Positions 1-11,115 of a DNA stretch of 64,000 nt are shown here, one piece after another. Numbering within the stretch: position 1 is the first letter of the stretch; each line of letters begins with the position of its first letter. The notes beneath the pieces were generated by a model. It worked only from the letters and a program-made list of their open reading frames with translations. It searched no databases and had not been told where the DNA came from. The DNA comes from Acridotheres tristis (Eukaryota > Chordata > Aves > Passeriformes > Sturnidae). The position numbers and the translations under genes are program-made. The DNA lies in NCBI GenBank assembly GCA_037013685.1, contig CM072896.1, positions 13,961,444 to 14,025,443 on the forward strand. Reading direction: 5' to 3'.

Positions 1-1060
1 TGACTGAAATTGTGATTATGTTCCTTAGCTTTCCCCTCTGCACAAGTCTCTAGAGTGTTTGAATCCTTTAAGTGGTGAAAATGAGATGTAATTCTCTGGA
101 ATGCTCTGGCTGGGTGGTTAGTGAAATCCTATGTTGTGAGGCCCAGTAATGCTGGGTTATCCAGATTAGACACTGCATCTGATTATCCTGCTGATAATCC
201 TAGCCTCAGTAATTTAATCAGGATGGGGATTGCAAGGCCGGGATCAGGCAGAAATAACGGGTGATTGCCCCCTCGTGCATCTGTAGCACTTGGAACTCCT
301 TGTTTGTGGCAATATCTGTAATGCATTTAAATAAATAAATAAACGTGTATGGTTGTGCTCTGTTGTCACTGGCATTGCAATGGGAGTCTCCTGGTGTTTC
401 TCACAGTTTGTGAGAAGTTGGTTATCAAGCAGTTTAGGGACTACAGAGATTCCTGCATTTGCTTTCTTTGAATTCTCACTAAGTGCATGTATGAGGGAGC
501 TGTTATGTGATGCCAACTGAAATTAATTGGGACGGTAAAGAGAATGATCCAGTCCAGTAAGAGCAATGGTTTCAGCTGAGGCAGGACTCCTTTCCTACTG
601 CTTCAGGAGAGCTGGGTGAAGTGATCCAAGTCCTGATCCCATCTCTGGCAAAGGCTCTCCCACTGTGGACTGGGAAAGAAGCTGCCTGGTAGTAGTTGGT
701 AGTAGTGCCTAAACGGGGGGGGCTGTGTGCTTATTACTGAATTTGGGCCAAACGGCAGGGATTTAGGTTCCTGACAGCTGGAGCACCAGGTCCTACAGAG
801 GAACTGGTACCCACTTTATTTAGCCCCCTTAACCAGAAATGAATTATTGTGAGAGCCACCTAAACATGTGCACATGGGACTAAGAACTGCAAAAGGGAAA
901 ATAAACAGGCAACTTTTTCCATGTACTGAATGAACCTGGCTCTAGCAGCTAAGCAGACTCTTACTCAGGGATAATTGTATTTTAGGATTTGGGATGATGG
1001 GTGTGCTTGCAGCAGCTCCATGCACAGCCGAGTGTCACAATCTACGCTGGGCTTTTACCA
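1..1060. other. intergenic stretch, no gene recognised
   Basis: I see no convincing exon, RNA gene or transposon here. The only reading frames are short and lack codon structure or splice borders. Small low-complexity items are an (AAAT)n-like run near 326-344, a duplicated GGTAGTAGT motif near 690-708 and a G8 run near 715. Composition is ordinary AT-rich vertebrate DNA until CpG density rises just after 1060. Confidence 0.6.
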
Positions 1061-1064
1061 CGGC

Positions 1065-1075
1065 GCCTATATATG
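1065..1075 (+). promoter_or_regulatory. TATA-like box at the edge of the upstream CpG island
   Basis: CCTATATATGA lies at the left edge of the CpG island that follows. If functional on the + strand it would place a start site near 1095-1105. A possible splice donor, GAG followed by GTATCA, follows at 1130/1131. A TATA-like string next to a CpG island is suggestive only; no initiator element or confirmed exon was identified. Confidence 0.3.
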
Positions 1076-1134
1076 ATTTATCGGAAAGGCATTTGGGCAA
1101 TGCCGATATGCATTTACAGCGCTCGGAGAGGTAT

Positions 1135-1715
1135 CAACCCTGTATCCTGTGCCACCCCGCGGCCTCTCCAGGGCTGCTGGAGTGAGGCTGATGCTCGCCG
1201 GTGCGGAGCGGCCGCCGGGCCGGGAATTCCCGATCCCGCCGGGAGAGGGCGGCGCGCGCAGCCTCGGGAGCACCCGGGGCGAGTGCGGGACACCCGGGGC
1301 GAGTGCGGGACACCCGGGGCGGTGCGGGACGCTGCTCCCTGCCCGGGACACTGCGGGGCAGCCGCGGCACCTGGGGCATTCTGCTGTGCCTCGGGCTCCG
1401 GAGGCTGTGCAGCGTGGAAAGCGCAGCGGGAGGAAAAAGCCAAACAGGAGAGAATGGGTGCTGCGGGAAGGGGAGGAATAGCAGGTGGCAGCGGGCAGGG
1501 AGAAGAGCTTTCCCTTCATGTGGCAAACGTGGCTCATGTCTTTGTGCAGTTGCCAGAATTGCAGCGCTTCGTGCACGTAGGAGGGCTGCAGCCGGGGAAC
1601 GGGGGAGACTGCTTGGCTGGAGCTCGTAGCTTGGGATCTGCCTTGGGAAGGAGCCTGCACTCACTGGCCCGGGCAGTTTCAGTTCAGCGTCACTCCTATC
1701 CGGGGCTGGCACCTT
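1135..1715. promoter_or_regulatory. CpG island (upstream)
   Basis: A block of about 580 bp has dense CpG dinucleotides and high GC content, in sharp contrast with the AT-rich flanks. It has several overlapping open frames on both strands, which is the usual by-product of GC richness (few stop codons), so I do not call them genes. It may be the promoter of a gene lying left of the window, an alternative promoter of the unit starting near 10.6 kb, or an orphan intergenic island. Direction of transcription cannot be settled from the sequence. Confidence 0.75.
1271..1330. repeat. 20-bp minisatellite, three copies
   Basis: A unit beginning CACCCGGGGCGAGTGCGGGA is present twice exactly (1271-1290 and 1291-1310). 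A third copy starting at 1311 has lost an A, reading GGTGCGGGA in its second half. The array sits inside the upstream CpG island, is G-rich on the + strand, and is likely to be length-polymorphic. Confidence 0.85.
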
Positions 1716-1904
1716 AGAGTGGAGCTCGACCCCCGCCTGCGCTGAGGATGTTGTTTTGTCGCCGACGTATTCATGATGTGGGAAATCTTCAGGATCAAGC
1801 ATTGTTTCCAGCAAATGCTTTTAGTTTGGAGCCCTTTGACGGAGCTTTCTTGATGCTGACAGGAAAACGTCTCCTTCAGTTCCTCAGGAAAACAATTCAA
1901 TTGC

Positions 1905-3110
1905 TTGTCTGCTTTTCCCACTTGCTGGCTTTTTTTTTCCCTCTCCCCACTTGGCTGCGCATCCCATCACTTGGTGTTTCTAGTGCTCTCAGCCTTGACA
2001 TTGCATCTTCTTGTTTCCTTGCTGTCGGTCCTCTTGTTTGCTGCAGCTGATCTCCTCTCATCCTGGACCTCTTGTCTTCTCTGCTGAAATGTGGCACTTG
2101 TTGATTCCCAGTCCTTGTTCACTTTAACCTGGGCTTCTGCTCCTGCTACTTGGAGGGTCTCAAACCATATTGCCATGCTGAGTGTGCTAAACTTTTTCAG
2201 TTTTGCCACCTTCCTGACTTAATAGTTTTCCTTCTCTAGCTTTCTTGTTGGCATGGGATTCAGTCACAACTGGCTTCCTGCCACCTTGAGTCAGTCCAAA
2301 CCTTCCTCCTCTGCCTTCATTTCTTTTTCTGACCAAAATCTCTTCTTCTACATTTAAAAAGAAATACAAGATGATATGCTCTTCTTTCTTGTCCTTGTCT
2401 CTTGGATGTGAGCACCAGCACCTTCTCCTATCTTCCAGACTCTCTATATCTATTCCTATCCATGTTGTTATTCTTTCCCTTCAGCCCACCCTCTCTTCTG
2501 GCAGCTCTTCCTTAAAAAACAAACTTGCTATTCAAGCCCCCACATGTTTCTCTAAATACTGCACCTTGACTTGCAAAATGCCTTCATCAGCCAGCCCTTT
2601 TTCCTCTAATGTCCTTACTCCTATCACTTGGGATGTTACTCCTCTGTTCTTCCCTCCCTAGACTGTTATCCATGAAGTTCCTTGGAGGATGCTGTTTTTC
2701 CCTTTGGCCTTTTCCAATCTAAATTTGTTCAAGTGTCCTATATCACTCTGTCCTTGGGCTCTTTCTCTCCTTCCTCCCTTTACATCTTATTTGACTGATC
2801 TAATCCAAGCAGTAAATTGCCTTTGTGTTTGCCTTGTCCCCTCTCCTCAGTTTGAAGAGAGGAGAAGATCTCTGTGCAGATCCAGGTATTTGCTTCAATC
2901 AGAGCTTTTCAGTGTCCACTCACCTTCAGTCCATTCCTGCTTTTCCAGTGACAACTGACATTGCTGTAATGTAATGTACATGCCACTTACCTTGAATATG
3001 GCACTGGATTCTCAGGTCATAGTTATTTTAATGCATACTTCTCCCACACCACGCAAACCTCCACTGGCACCATTTTCTTTTACTGACACAGTTTTTCCTT
3101 CTTGGTGAGA
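1905..3110. repeat. pyrimidine-rich, strand-asymmetric block, possibly an old retroelement
   Basis: About 1.2 kb of the + strand is unusually rich in C and T (runs such as CTTCC, TCTCC, CCTTT) and poor in purines. Because of this it has few stops in some frames and produces short spurious frames. The texture resembles antisense copies of old L2/CR1-like LINE sequence seen in reptile and bird genomes, but I could not align it with confidence to a named family. No internal duplication, target-site duplication or tail was found. Treat the retroelement label as a guess; the compositional skew is what can be seen. Confidence 0.35.
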
Positions 3111-6100
3111 GTGATCCCAGGGTTCCTCTGCCTATGCTGAGTGTTGATTTCAAAGTGATCCCTTCCCTAGCCCAGAAGAAATATCTCTTGGAGTTGGTGT
3201 TCTACAAACCTGACCCCAAATGGAGCAAATACTGCAAACATGCCCAAGGGGTGGTTGCTGTTTTCTTTTTCTCACCATTCAGTATCTGTGCAGTTGGTTC
3301 TCTGACAAAGAGAGGAATGTCCTCTTAGCACTGTTTGCTGAAGCTGCTGCTTGGTTCTGATATTGAAATTTTAGAGGACAATCACTTTGACTAAGAAACA
3401 GAAATACCCTTTTTCCTCATCAGTCAGCTAAGAAATGCTGGGCAGAAAAGGCTAATTTTATGTGTAGTAGAAAATGAGATTCTGGGGAGTGGCAATAGTG
3501 ATTCCATTCTGACTCTCCTGGAGCCAAAGGACATCAGCTTTGGGCATGGCTGGGATGGGCAGAGGCAGAACTGTGCTCCTGGGCAGCATCTCAGCTGGCT
3601 GACCTGTTATGGCCAGCTCTGGTCTGCATGGCAGGTGTGTATAGCACTGACAGCTAGAAAAACCTCTGCTGTTCCAGGGCCTCTGGGCCACAGCAGGATC
3701 TTCAGAGGCAAGGGTGGAAGATGGGCAGAGAAACAGGAGCCTTTCTGAGCTCACCTAGGTATGGAATGCTTCCAGGACTTGGTTCTTGAAAATGCCTCTC
3801 AAACCCAGCTTGGACATCTCTCCTTGATGGGAAAATCAGCCTCTCATACTTGACATGTATTAAGCTCTGTAGAATAAAGGAAGGCTGTTCTCAGGAGTAT
3901 ATGGCTCTTCCAACTCAGGGCTACACTTGCTGCAGTCTATTTGAACACCTAATAGGCAGCAGGCTACAAATGCTGCCACTATTTCAGTCTTGCTTCATTC
4001 TTTGCTGAAAGGTCTGCAACAAAGCAGAGATGGGGAACTGCTGTAGAGTGAACAGGACTGAAGTAACTTGCTGGCTGCACTGAATGCAATTCCAGATTCT
4101 TTCTTGAGTCTCCACTATTTTACAAATTTATATTTAACTGTCACTTTGAAAATGCTGCTGCAATGTTTACAAAGGAGAGTTGTACGCATTTGCTGAGTTC
4201 CTTCTAAGCAGTTGTGCTTTGCCAGGCTTGGGCTAAAAGCAAGAGGTTTGGTTGTGCAGATGGGTGAGGTAGCTGAACTCCCCAGTGAAGAGCTTCACTC
4301 GTAGGACTCTTCTTGCTATTTTCTCAGGTGAGAGTGAGTTCAGTTAGAATTGCCCTCTGCTTTTGTCATTTTCATTTCTTCACTCCACCTTGTTTTCTAT
4401 TTTTTCTATTTTTTTTTTTCTATTTCTATATTTTCTATTGTGCATCTCACCTTTATTTGAATTTCATTTCTCACTATTTGTCATGACACAGGCCAAGAGG
4501 AGTTTAAGCTCTGAACTGGTCCAGCCAAAAGGCCGTCAGTGGTGCTGCTATCAAGCAGTGCTTATCTGTCTCTTGTATTTGAACAAACTGAGTTTCAGCC
4601 TGAAATATCACAGACATCCAAGTCCCTGAGGCATGGAAAAGCTGCACTATGAATAAACTGATGATAATAGTCCTGGCTCTGCGGGTTTTATTGCATTTGT
4701 TATTTCCTAACATTCTGGAAAACATAGCATTAAAGCGAATAGGATAAACACAAACAAATGGAAGAAGATGTTGGAGCTGGATAGGAGATGACTCTTCATG
4801 CTCAAGGCTCTGTTGTCCCTTAGATCAGGGTTACTGGAGCAGTCTGACATGTGCTTAGGATTTTAGGGGTTGTCAGTTGGCACGGAACAGCCACCTTAGG
4901 GGGTATCTCAGGACTATGGTGTCTGAGGGCAGACTTGTGTGTCCTAGAGATGGCTCTTATGGGGTAGGAATAAGGCAAAGAAATTGTTTTCTGGGCCTTG
5001 GCAGAGGTCAACTTGCTGTGATTTCTAGAAATAGCAGATAAAGAATGTGAATGCTACTCAGCCGTGATGGCTGTAGAATAGCGATGAGCTAATAGTTTTG
5101 GTTTTTTTCTTTTTATTGCAGGAAATAGACATAGGCAAATAGGATTTTAAGGTGAATAGTCTATTGTCTGCAAGCATTCAAGCACCTGGCTCTTAGGAGG
5201 GCTGAGCTGTCAGGAGGAAGCTCTTTCCTGCCTCTGCCCTGTACAGTTTATTTACCTTGCGTAAATTCCAAATGCATGTAATTACCTTTTCTAATCAAGT
5301 CAAAAAGGGACTAGAGCTTAAGGAGCTCCATTCAGCAGCTAATTTTCATGTTTTTTTCTACTTACATGAAATTCTTAAGCTTTTATAATGGTAGAAAAAC
5401 CAGAATCTGACAAAGTTATTTACTCTACTGAATAACCAGAAACCTGCAGTGGGGCTCAGAGGGTCTGAGAGTTAGTCCTGAAAACACAAAGCATTTTCCT
5501 GCAAGGACTGAGAACAGTGTCCACCTTTCACAGGTTTTGGTGAGCTCAGGGTGCTCAGTACTTCACGGAAAACTAAAAGTGGGAGTTGAGCTGTCTGTGT
5601 CAGATCTAACTACCATTAAAATCAAAATCAACATCAATACTCTTGTTAGTGTAAATGGGTATATATATATGTTTATGAAGAATAGTTGCAGAAGAAAGTT
5701 GGTGCCCAGAAGGAACGTCCTCTGTGTCAATAACAGGATGGTTCCCCCATCCATGTTTATCTTCCGTAGTAATTTTTTACTTAGTAGCAAGTAATTGCAA
5801 AACCTCTCCCTTGTTTTGGCACTTTTGTGACATCGTCACTTTTTCCTTTATTAATATAATACTGACTGATTAATCTCAACAACATTTAATCAATAATTTT
5901 ATGTAATTAAACCTTGAGCTAGATCAAAGGTTGTGGCTTACTTTGGTCTTTATTTCACACATCAGCTCCTAATGTGCTTCCTCTGCTTCTAGCAACTACT
6001 TGGGTGATGTAAGGAGGTGATATCAGCTGATGATGTAGTAATCATTTGTTTTGTTCATAATCAGACGTTATGCGCGTCATTCTCAGGGTGATGGATTGCA

Positions 6101-9100
6101 ACTTGTGAAATTTTTTGTATTTTACCCTACCTAAATTATTAAAAACTTTCGGTCTCTGTTTACTCCTCTTTCCCCCCCACTGTGTTCTTTGCTTTCTCAG
6201 TAATGTCAGAGGTCCTTCCTGCTGCTGCTGTGTCATGGCCTACTTTCTTGGAACCTGCTGCTCTGGCCTGTGCTTATATGAGCACAGCTCATGGCACATG
6301 GACATCATCACGGTGTGGTACAGAGCTGTTTTCTTTTTCTGTCCTTAAGGAATCTGCTCTGCTGGCTAATGATGGAAGCTAGCTAACAATGCCCATTCGT
6401 GGTTTTGGATAGATGCTTCAGAGGTCAAAAAAGGACTTTCAGAAGCACTTAACTGAGTCTTGCTCACCATTGCAGCTGGCTTTGAGGTTAGACTCACACT
6501 GAACCTCAAAGTTAGTAGTTCCTTCTCCCCTTTGGCCAGAGCTCAGTGTTCAGTTCCTTTTTGATTGAGCTGTTAATTGTCATTAGGAAACATTGTAGGA
6601 CAAATGCTATTCCATTGCTTGCAGTGAGAGCAGCTGTCTCTGGCTGGGAACTCTTACTTGGGTGCTGAAGTTGACTCCTGGGCAGTTTGGGAACAGGCTG
6701 AGACACTGGCATCTTAATTTGCACTCTCTCTTGAACCGAAAGTAAGATGGCTTGTGGCTGCTTTTGTGCAGAGCTTGGTATAGAACCCAGTAGGTCCCCT
6801 GGCCCTTGAGATTGTGCCTTTTTGCCTGACTTTGTTTCCATTTTGGATGGTCATCACCAGAAACTGGCACTGGGCAGATGATATCCCACCACTGGCAATC
6901 TGCTCCCTCCTGGCACTTCCAGCCTCGTGCAAAAGTGCCCCAGGAAGGCATGGCAGCATGTGTGGCTATCTGCACAACTTTGCAGGCTGGCTGGTGTCTC
7001 TGCCCTCGTGAATGGAGGGTTCCCTCTTAGGGAAGGAGGCTCTGTGCCAGGGTAGCAGATGGGCAGGAGCAGCAGCAGCTGGGAGACCATGTATGATCAT
7101 CATGTGGGCTTGCAATCTGCAGCAATGCCAAAATGGCCACTTGGCTTTATCCTGTCTGTGGTCAGGGCTCTAAGCCAGCAGCTTATGGAAAGGTACAGGG
7201 GCAGGTAATGGGCTCTGCCCAGCATCCACCATCAAAGTGGGAAGCAGCAGGCTCCTCAAGGGCTGAAGGTCCAGAAAACATTTCTGTTTCTGTCTGGGGC
7301 AACCTGCAAGAGCAGCCAAGCTGAGCCCTTGCTGTTCCCTCTCACCTGTACAGGCTCCACCAGCAGGACCTTACACACTGTCCGGCCACCCCTGGGAAGA
7401 GGGGGCAGCTCTCTGCTGTTCAAAGTGAGTCAGTCTGGTGGAGAGGGCAGCTCCTCAGCAGCACAGGCTGAGCAAAAGCCCTGCTGATCAAACAACAGTG
7501 CAGATGGCCATAAAGGAGTCCTGTGTTTGCAGCCCTGCAAAAACCACTCAGGACTAACATCAAGAGTGAATAACTTCCCAAATAGCCATCTCCTTGCTCT
7601 GACAGGAGCCCTGGATATGCTGAGGCATTTTGGGAGAGCAGGGTCTGCACAGAGTGGTTTGTGCTTGGATTGAGCCACTTTCTTAACTGAACCATGATTC
7701 CAGCTTACTCCCAAAGCTTGAATACCTGAAGGAAGCAACCCTGGCAACCCTGTGGACTTGATACAGCAGAGCAGTGCTTCAAAGGTTCTCTTTGTCTTGG
7801 CAACAGGGTGTGAGTAGGAAGGATTCCAGGCTCAGCACATCTGCACCTCCTGAGTGCTGCAATGCTTTCTCTGGCTGTGGTTTGGGGAAGAACTTGATGC
7901 AGTAGTGAGATGCCATTAGTGTGTGTGGTGTTATTTGATACTTGATACCTGCAAAGCCAGAGCAGGCTCAGACTTTCCTGAGGGACTAAAGGAGAAATAG
8001 TGATCTAACTTGAGCTAGTCCAGCTGGCTTGATACTTTAATGTAGAATAGAGCACAGGCAATATTATATTTCTTTCTACTGATAAGTAATTTGAAAGATG
8101 ATCTGTAAATGGCAAGGGAGGTAAAATATTCACTCGATTTATTCCCTTGAATTTGCTTCTTTGCATTGAGGAGAGAAGTCTTGAAGGAGCTAAGGGAGGG
8201 ACTTCTCTCTTCAAGCTGGCTTTTTAAAAACATGAATCTTAAGGCCTTGTGATGGTTTCATGATTTGGAAGAGAAATAAATTGTGATGTCCCAGATGTGA
8301 CCCAGAAAGCTCTGATAAACTCTGATTGAAAATTGAATGTGTGGATTAGTGGGTTTGGGTGTTTTGTTTGATCTATGTTTCTACCCTCTCTTACCTCAAA
8401 GGAAGAAATGCTTCATATCTCAAAAGCAAAACAAAAAAAAGTTAATTTTGCCTTGCTCTCTAAGAGTGAGACCTCTGAACAGCTAATTCATATTCTCCTC
8501 CTTTGACAGGACCTCCACAAAAACCCCAAACCTCAACCTACCTTTGCCAGTGGGGAGCATATTATGGCTGATCATGTCAGGACACTGAAAAAATACATTT
8601 CCTGTATTTGGAAAACTTGGTCTTCATGTATTCTCATGGCAGTGGGGCTCAGCTTGAAGCCTTCAGCTAGGAACTGTTTCCCAGCTTTTTCTGTGAAGCT
8701 GAGTTATTGATGGCTGTTAGCTTTCCTGGGAGTGCATGGCTTTGAAATGAAGCTTTTAGTTCATTGGTCCAGTGCCTGCTATTACAAATGATGCCTCAGA
8801 TTGTGCTCTTGGTAAACAGCCTGGCTGTACTTTAAAAGTTAGGATATTTCTTTGCCTTTTCTTTCCGTTGAAAGCTGTTCTTGAACTTGGATGCCAGGAA
8901 CTTTAATGTCCTTTGAGATTTTGCCTGATTTTAATCTGTGGGAGTTGATAACTTGAGACCAAGAGTTATAAAAACTGGCTGAGGAGTCATGGAGCACTCT
9001 CATGTATAATCTGATTGTGTTTTGGAACATTAGTGAGGACTAATAGACCTTGAATGAGTCATTGCTCCATTGCTTTTCAGAAAAAGCACACAGATTGACC

Positions 9101-9221
9101 CTGGAAGTGTAGTTGAGTCAGTTTCGGCATTGATGGTGGGTAAAGATACAGCAACAGGGAAATAGGATCCCACATCAGTCAAAGAAAGAATTGATGATTT
9201 GACTAAAAGGTCAGAGTAAAG
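3111..9221. other. intergenic stretch, no gene recognised
   Basis: I found no exon with a coherent frame and good splice borders, no RNA gene and no clear transposon. Local features are a T-rich run with repeated CTATTT units (about 4391-4440), a short (TA)n in the 5658-5672 region, and a somewhat GC-richer zone about 6600-7800 that yields overlapping but unremarkable frames on both strands. AT-rich sequence near 5840-5910 has several TTAAT/ATTAA motifs but no obvious function. Confidence 0.55.
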
Positions 9222-9257
9222 GTCTGTTTCTTCGTCTGTTTCTAAGTCTGTTTCATC
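9222..9257. repeat. 12-bp tandem array, three copies
   Basis: Three consecutive 12-bp units begin GTCTGTTTC and differ only in the last three bases (TTC, TAA, ATC). Because the unit is a multiple of three, the minus strand reads as an acidic Thr-Asp/Glu repeat inside a small open frame (9030-9284). That frame has no other sign of being a gene. Confidence 0.75.
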
Positions 9258-10229
9258 AGTTCTCTGTAGCACAGTTTGACTCACAGCTTGCCTACAACAC
9301 CTGACTATTCAGTCCTGAAATGAAAAAAACCCTAATGTAATTCTTCACAATAGTGTAGGACCTAATAAAGGGATAGAAGCCAGCTAAAACACTAATTTTA
9401 TTAGCTGGGTCTTCATCCTGGGCTATTTCCAGTTGAATTTTTTTTTTTGCACTAATAGGCTATCTCTAACTTAAGTTCCCTGGCACCTTTTGGGGTGGCA
9501 ACTGAGATTGGAGCAGGTGTTGCTCTGAACTGCTTTGGGCTGTGTGCTAAGGTGGAATGATGTGTGCAGTGTTCACCTCCGTAATCAAATTCAGGGTTTG
9601 GCTTTGGGATGTGAATGCCCACAGGTAGTGTCTGCAGGATGGTTTGGAGTAGCTCAGAATGAAGAGCATGAGAGACCATGTCATTACTGAGTGTTTTGCC
9701 AGTCCTAGGTAAGGAGGGAAGAGATGAACACCAGAATGTATAAAGGAACAGTAAAAGAGAGGAGTTACTGTTCCTGTATTTAGAAACTTACATGGTGCTG
9801 CAGCCATCTATCCTCTATTTGTGCAGCTCCCAGCACAGTGGATGCTGTGAGCTGCTTTTTCAGTAGCACAAATCATAAAAATAAACACAGAACTGTGTTT
9901 TACCATCCCCATTGCACCAGAGTTAAAAAGTCTGAAAAAAACCTTGAGGTAATTCCAGTGTGGAGAAACTTTCTAACAGTGATGAACTCTTTGTTCGCCA
10001 AAAAAGTGACTTGATCCTGGTATGAATGTTTTATCAACTTCTTATTAGCAGGGGACTGCTTATTTTATTAATGAGTTAGAGGATGAGTGAAATCCGGTGG
10101 CTGGAGGCAATGGCAGAAAACCATTAACTAGCCACGAGGTGGATGTTTTATGAATCAGCATAATTAATCTTGAAACAACATATCCAGGGAAGGCCCGAAC
10201 CTGAGACTGGGCATCTCTTGAGAGATCCT
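9258..10229. other. sequence upstream of the main CpG island, no gene seen
   Basis: AT-rich DNA leads up to the promoter island. It has a T run near 9438-9448 and AT-rich sequence with TAATTA-like motifs near 10060-10175. No exon, repeat family or RNA gene is recognisable. It presumably includes distal promoter sequence, but no individual element stands out. Confidence 0.5.
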
Positions 10230-10436
10230 CTCCGAGTCTGCAGGTGTGCGGGCTCAGCCTGGCGCGCAGGACCCAGGGAGGCTGGGGGCGAGCGGAGCGA
10301 TGTGCCCGACCCGCCCGGCGTGGGAGCCGTGCTCTGGGCTTTGCGGGGCACCTGCGGGACCGGCCGCGCTCCTGCAGCAGCCGGGGCCGTGCGGAGCAAG
10401 GCTGCGGGGTCCCGGCCCGGCCCGGCGGCTCCCGCG

Positions 10437-10460
10437 GGCGCTGTCCGTGCCCGCGCTGAG
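10437..10460 (-). promoter_or_regulatory. RE1/NRSE-like bipartite site (REST), relaxed spacing
   Basis: The half-site GGCGCTGTCC (10437-10446) matches one half of the canonical REST/NRSF element. GCTGAG (10455-10460) resembles the other half. The gap between GCTGTCC and GCTGA is 8 nt, whereas the canonical element has 5, so this would be a non-canonical spaced site. Its place about 150-200 bp upstream of the likely start would fit repression outside neurons. In such GC-rich DNA a chance match is also plausible. Confidence 0.3.
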
Positions 10461-10560
10461 CGCTGCCGCTCTCGGGACGGGGCGGCGCGGCCGGAGCCGG
10501 AGCCGCTGCCCGGGCGGATCGGATCGGATCCCGCAGCCGGGCCCGGCGGTGCCGCGGTGC

Positions 10561-10593
10561 GGAGGCGGGGCGCGGGCGGGGCGCGCATGCGGG
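10561..10593 (+). promoter_or_regulatory. core promoter cluster: two GC boxes and an NRF-1 site
   Basis: GGAGGCGGGGCG (10561-10572) and CGGGCGGGGCG (10573-10583) are Sp/KLF-type GC boxes. They overlap GCGCATGCG (10583-10591), an exact NRF-1 palindromic core. This arrangement is typical of TATA-less CpG-island promoters and suggests transcription begins within the next few tens of bases, before the donor at 10676/10677. Confidence 0.65.
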
Positions 10594-10604
10594 CGGTGCC
10601 AGGC

Positions 10605-10676
10605 AGCGCGGCGGGCCGCGGAGCCACTCGCCCCCGCAGCACCGCTCGGCCAGGGACAGCTCCCGCCGGCGCACAG
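10605..10676 (+). other. 5' UTR exon 1 (5' end approximate)
   Basis: The segment ends in a consensus donor, CACAG followed by GTAACG (boundary 10676/10677). Its 5' end is inferred from the promoter cluster just upstream and is not precise. It contains no ATG, so it is non-coding leader. It pairs with an acceptor at 10794-10795 across a very short intron. Confidence 0.5.
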
Positions 10677-10795
10677 GTAACGCCGCTCCCCCCGCGCCGC
10701 GCCCCGCTCCGAGCCGCGGGGCTGCGGGGGGCCCGGCGGCTCACGCCGTCCCCCCTCCCTCCCTCCCTCCCCCCCCGCCGCTTGCTTGCTTGCAG
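10677..10795 (+). other. 119-bp intron in the 5' UTR
   Basis: The segment begins GTAACG and ends with a strong pyrimidine tract (repeated CCTC, a C run, then CTTGCTTGCTTGCAG). The GT and AG borders and the tract are all close to consensus. Its length is small for a vertebrate but within the range of short introns in GC-rich bird promoters. Retention would leave a longer GC-rich leader. Confidence 0.6.
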
Positions 10796-10936
10796 CTCCG
10801 GGGCTGTGACAGCGCCGTCCCCACCGCGGAGCGAGGCAGCGGCCGCCGGCTCTGCCCGCCGGGCTCTCGGCTGAGGAGGGTGCGCGTCTTCCCGCAACTT
10901 CCCGGCGCTCGCAAGGCTCCGCGATGGAAGGGAAAG
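10796..10936 (+). CDS. first coding exon of an unidentified + strand gene (coding part 10924-10936)
   Basis: Exon 10796-10936 starts after a strong acceptor and ends at AAAG followed by GTGGGT. Its first ATG is at 10924, with G at -3 and G at +4 (good Kozak context), and no ATG precedes it in either leader exon. The visible coding part is ATG GAA GGG AAA G, that is Met-Glu-Gly-Lys and the first base of a fifth codon (phase 1). There is no hydrophobic signal sequence so far, so a secreted or type I membrane protein starting here is not suggested. Four residues are too few to name the gene. The rest of the coding sequence is either in distant exons beyond the window or in the weaker candidate exons listed below. 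If translation instead starts in a later exon, this whole segment is UTR. Confidence 0.55.
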
Positions 10937-11115
10937 GTGGGTCGGGCGCGGGGGGGCGGCGGCGCAAGGACCGCAGTGGCCGGGCTGCTGGTGCGGGGCC
11001 GGGCGGCCGAGGCTGCCGCTGTGCTGGGGACATTGCAGCACCGGCGGGGAGCGGGCGGGAGGCGCGTCCCTGCCGAGCCCGCGGGCTGCTCGGCCCGCTG
11101 CGTAGGGAGCGAGGG

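Larger units (their letters stand above)
10230..11115 (+). promoter_or_regulatory. main CpG island with TATA-less promoter
   Basis: About 0.9 kb of very GC- and CpG-rich DNA is flanked by AT-rich sequence on both sides. No TATA box precedes the likely start. GC boxes, an NRF-1 core, a 5' UTR exon/intron pair and a start codon with good context lie within it in the right order on the + strand, so I read it as the promoter and first exons of a + strand gene. Long open frames on both strands across the island (up to about 297 codons) follow from GC richness and are not called as genes. Divergent minus-strand transcription is possible but nothing specific supports it. Confidence 0.88.

Noticed and set aside
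1067..1814. Overlapping frames of 197-238 codons in the upstream CpG island
   Set aside because: They overlap on both strands in a GC-rich minisatellite-bearing island, with no shared codon signature or splice support.
10148..11041. Minus-strand frame of 297 codons across the main CpG island
   Set aside because: GC-rich DNA lacks stop codons. The peptide is Arg/Pro/Ala/Gly-rich in overlapping frames on both strands, and the + strand promoter and splice signals explain the region better.
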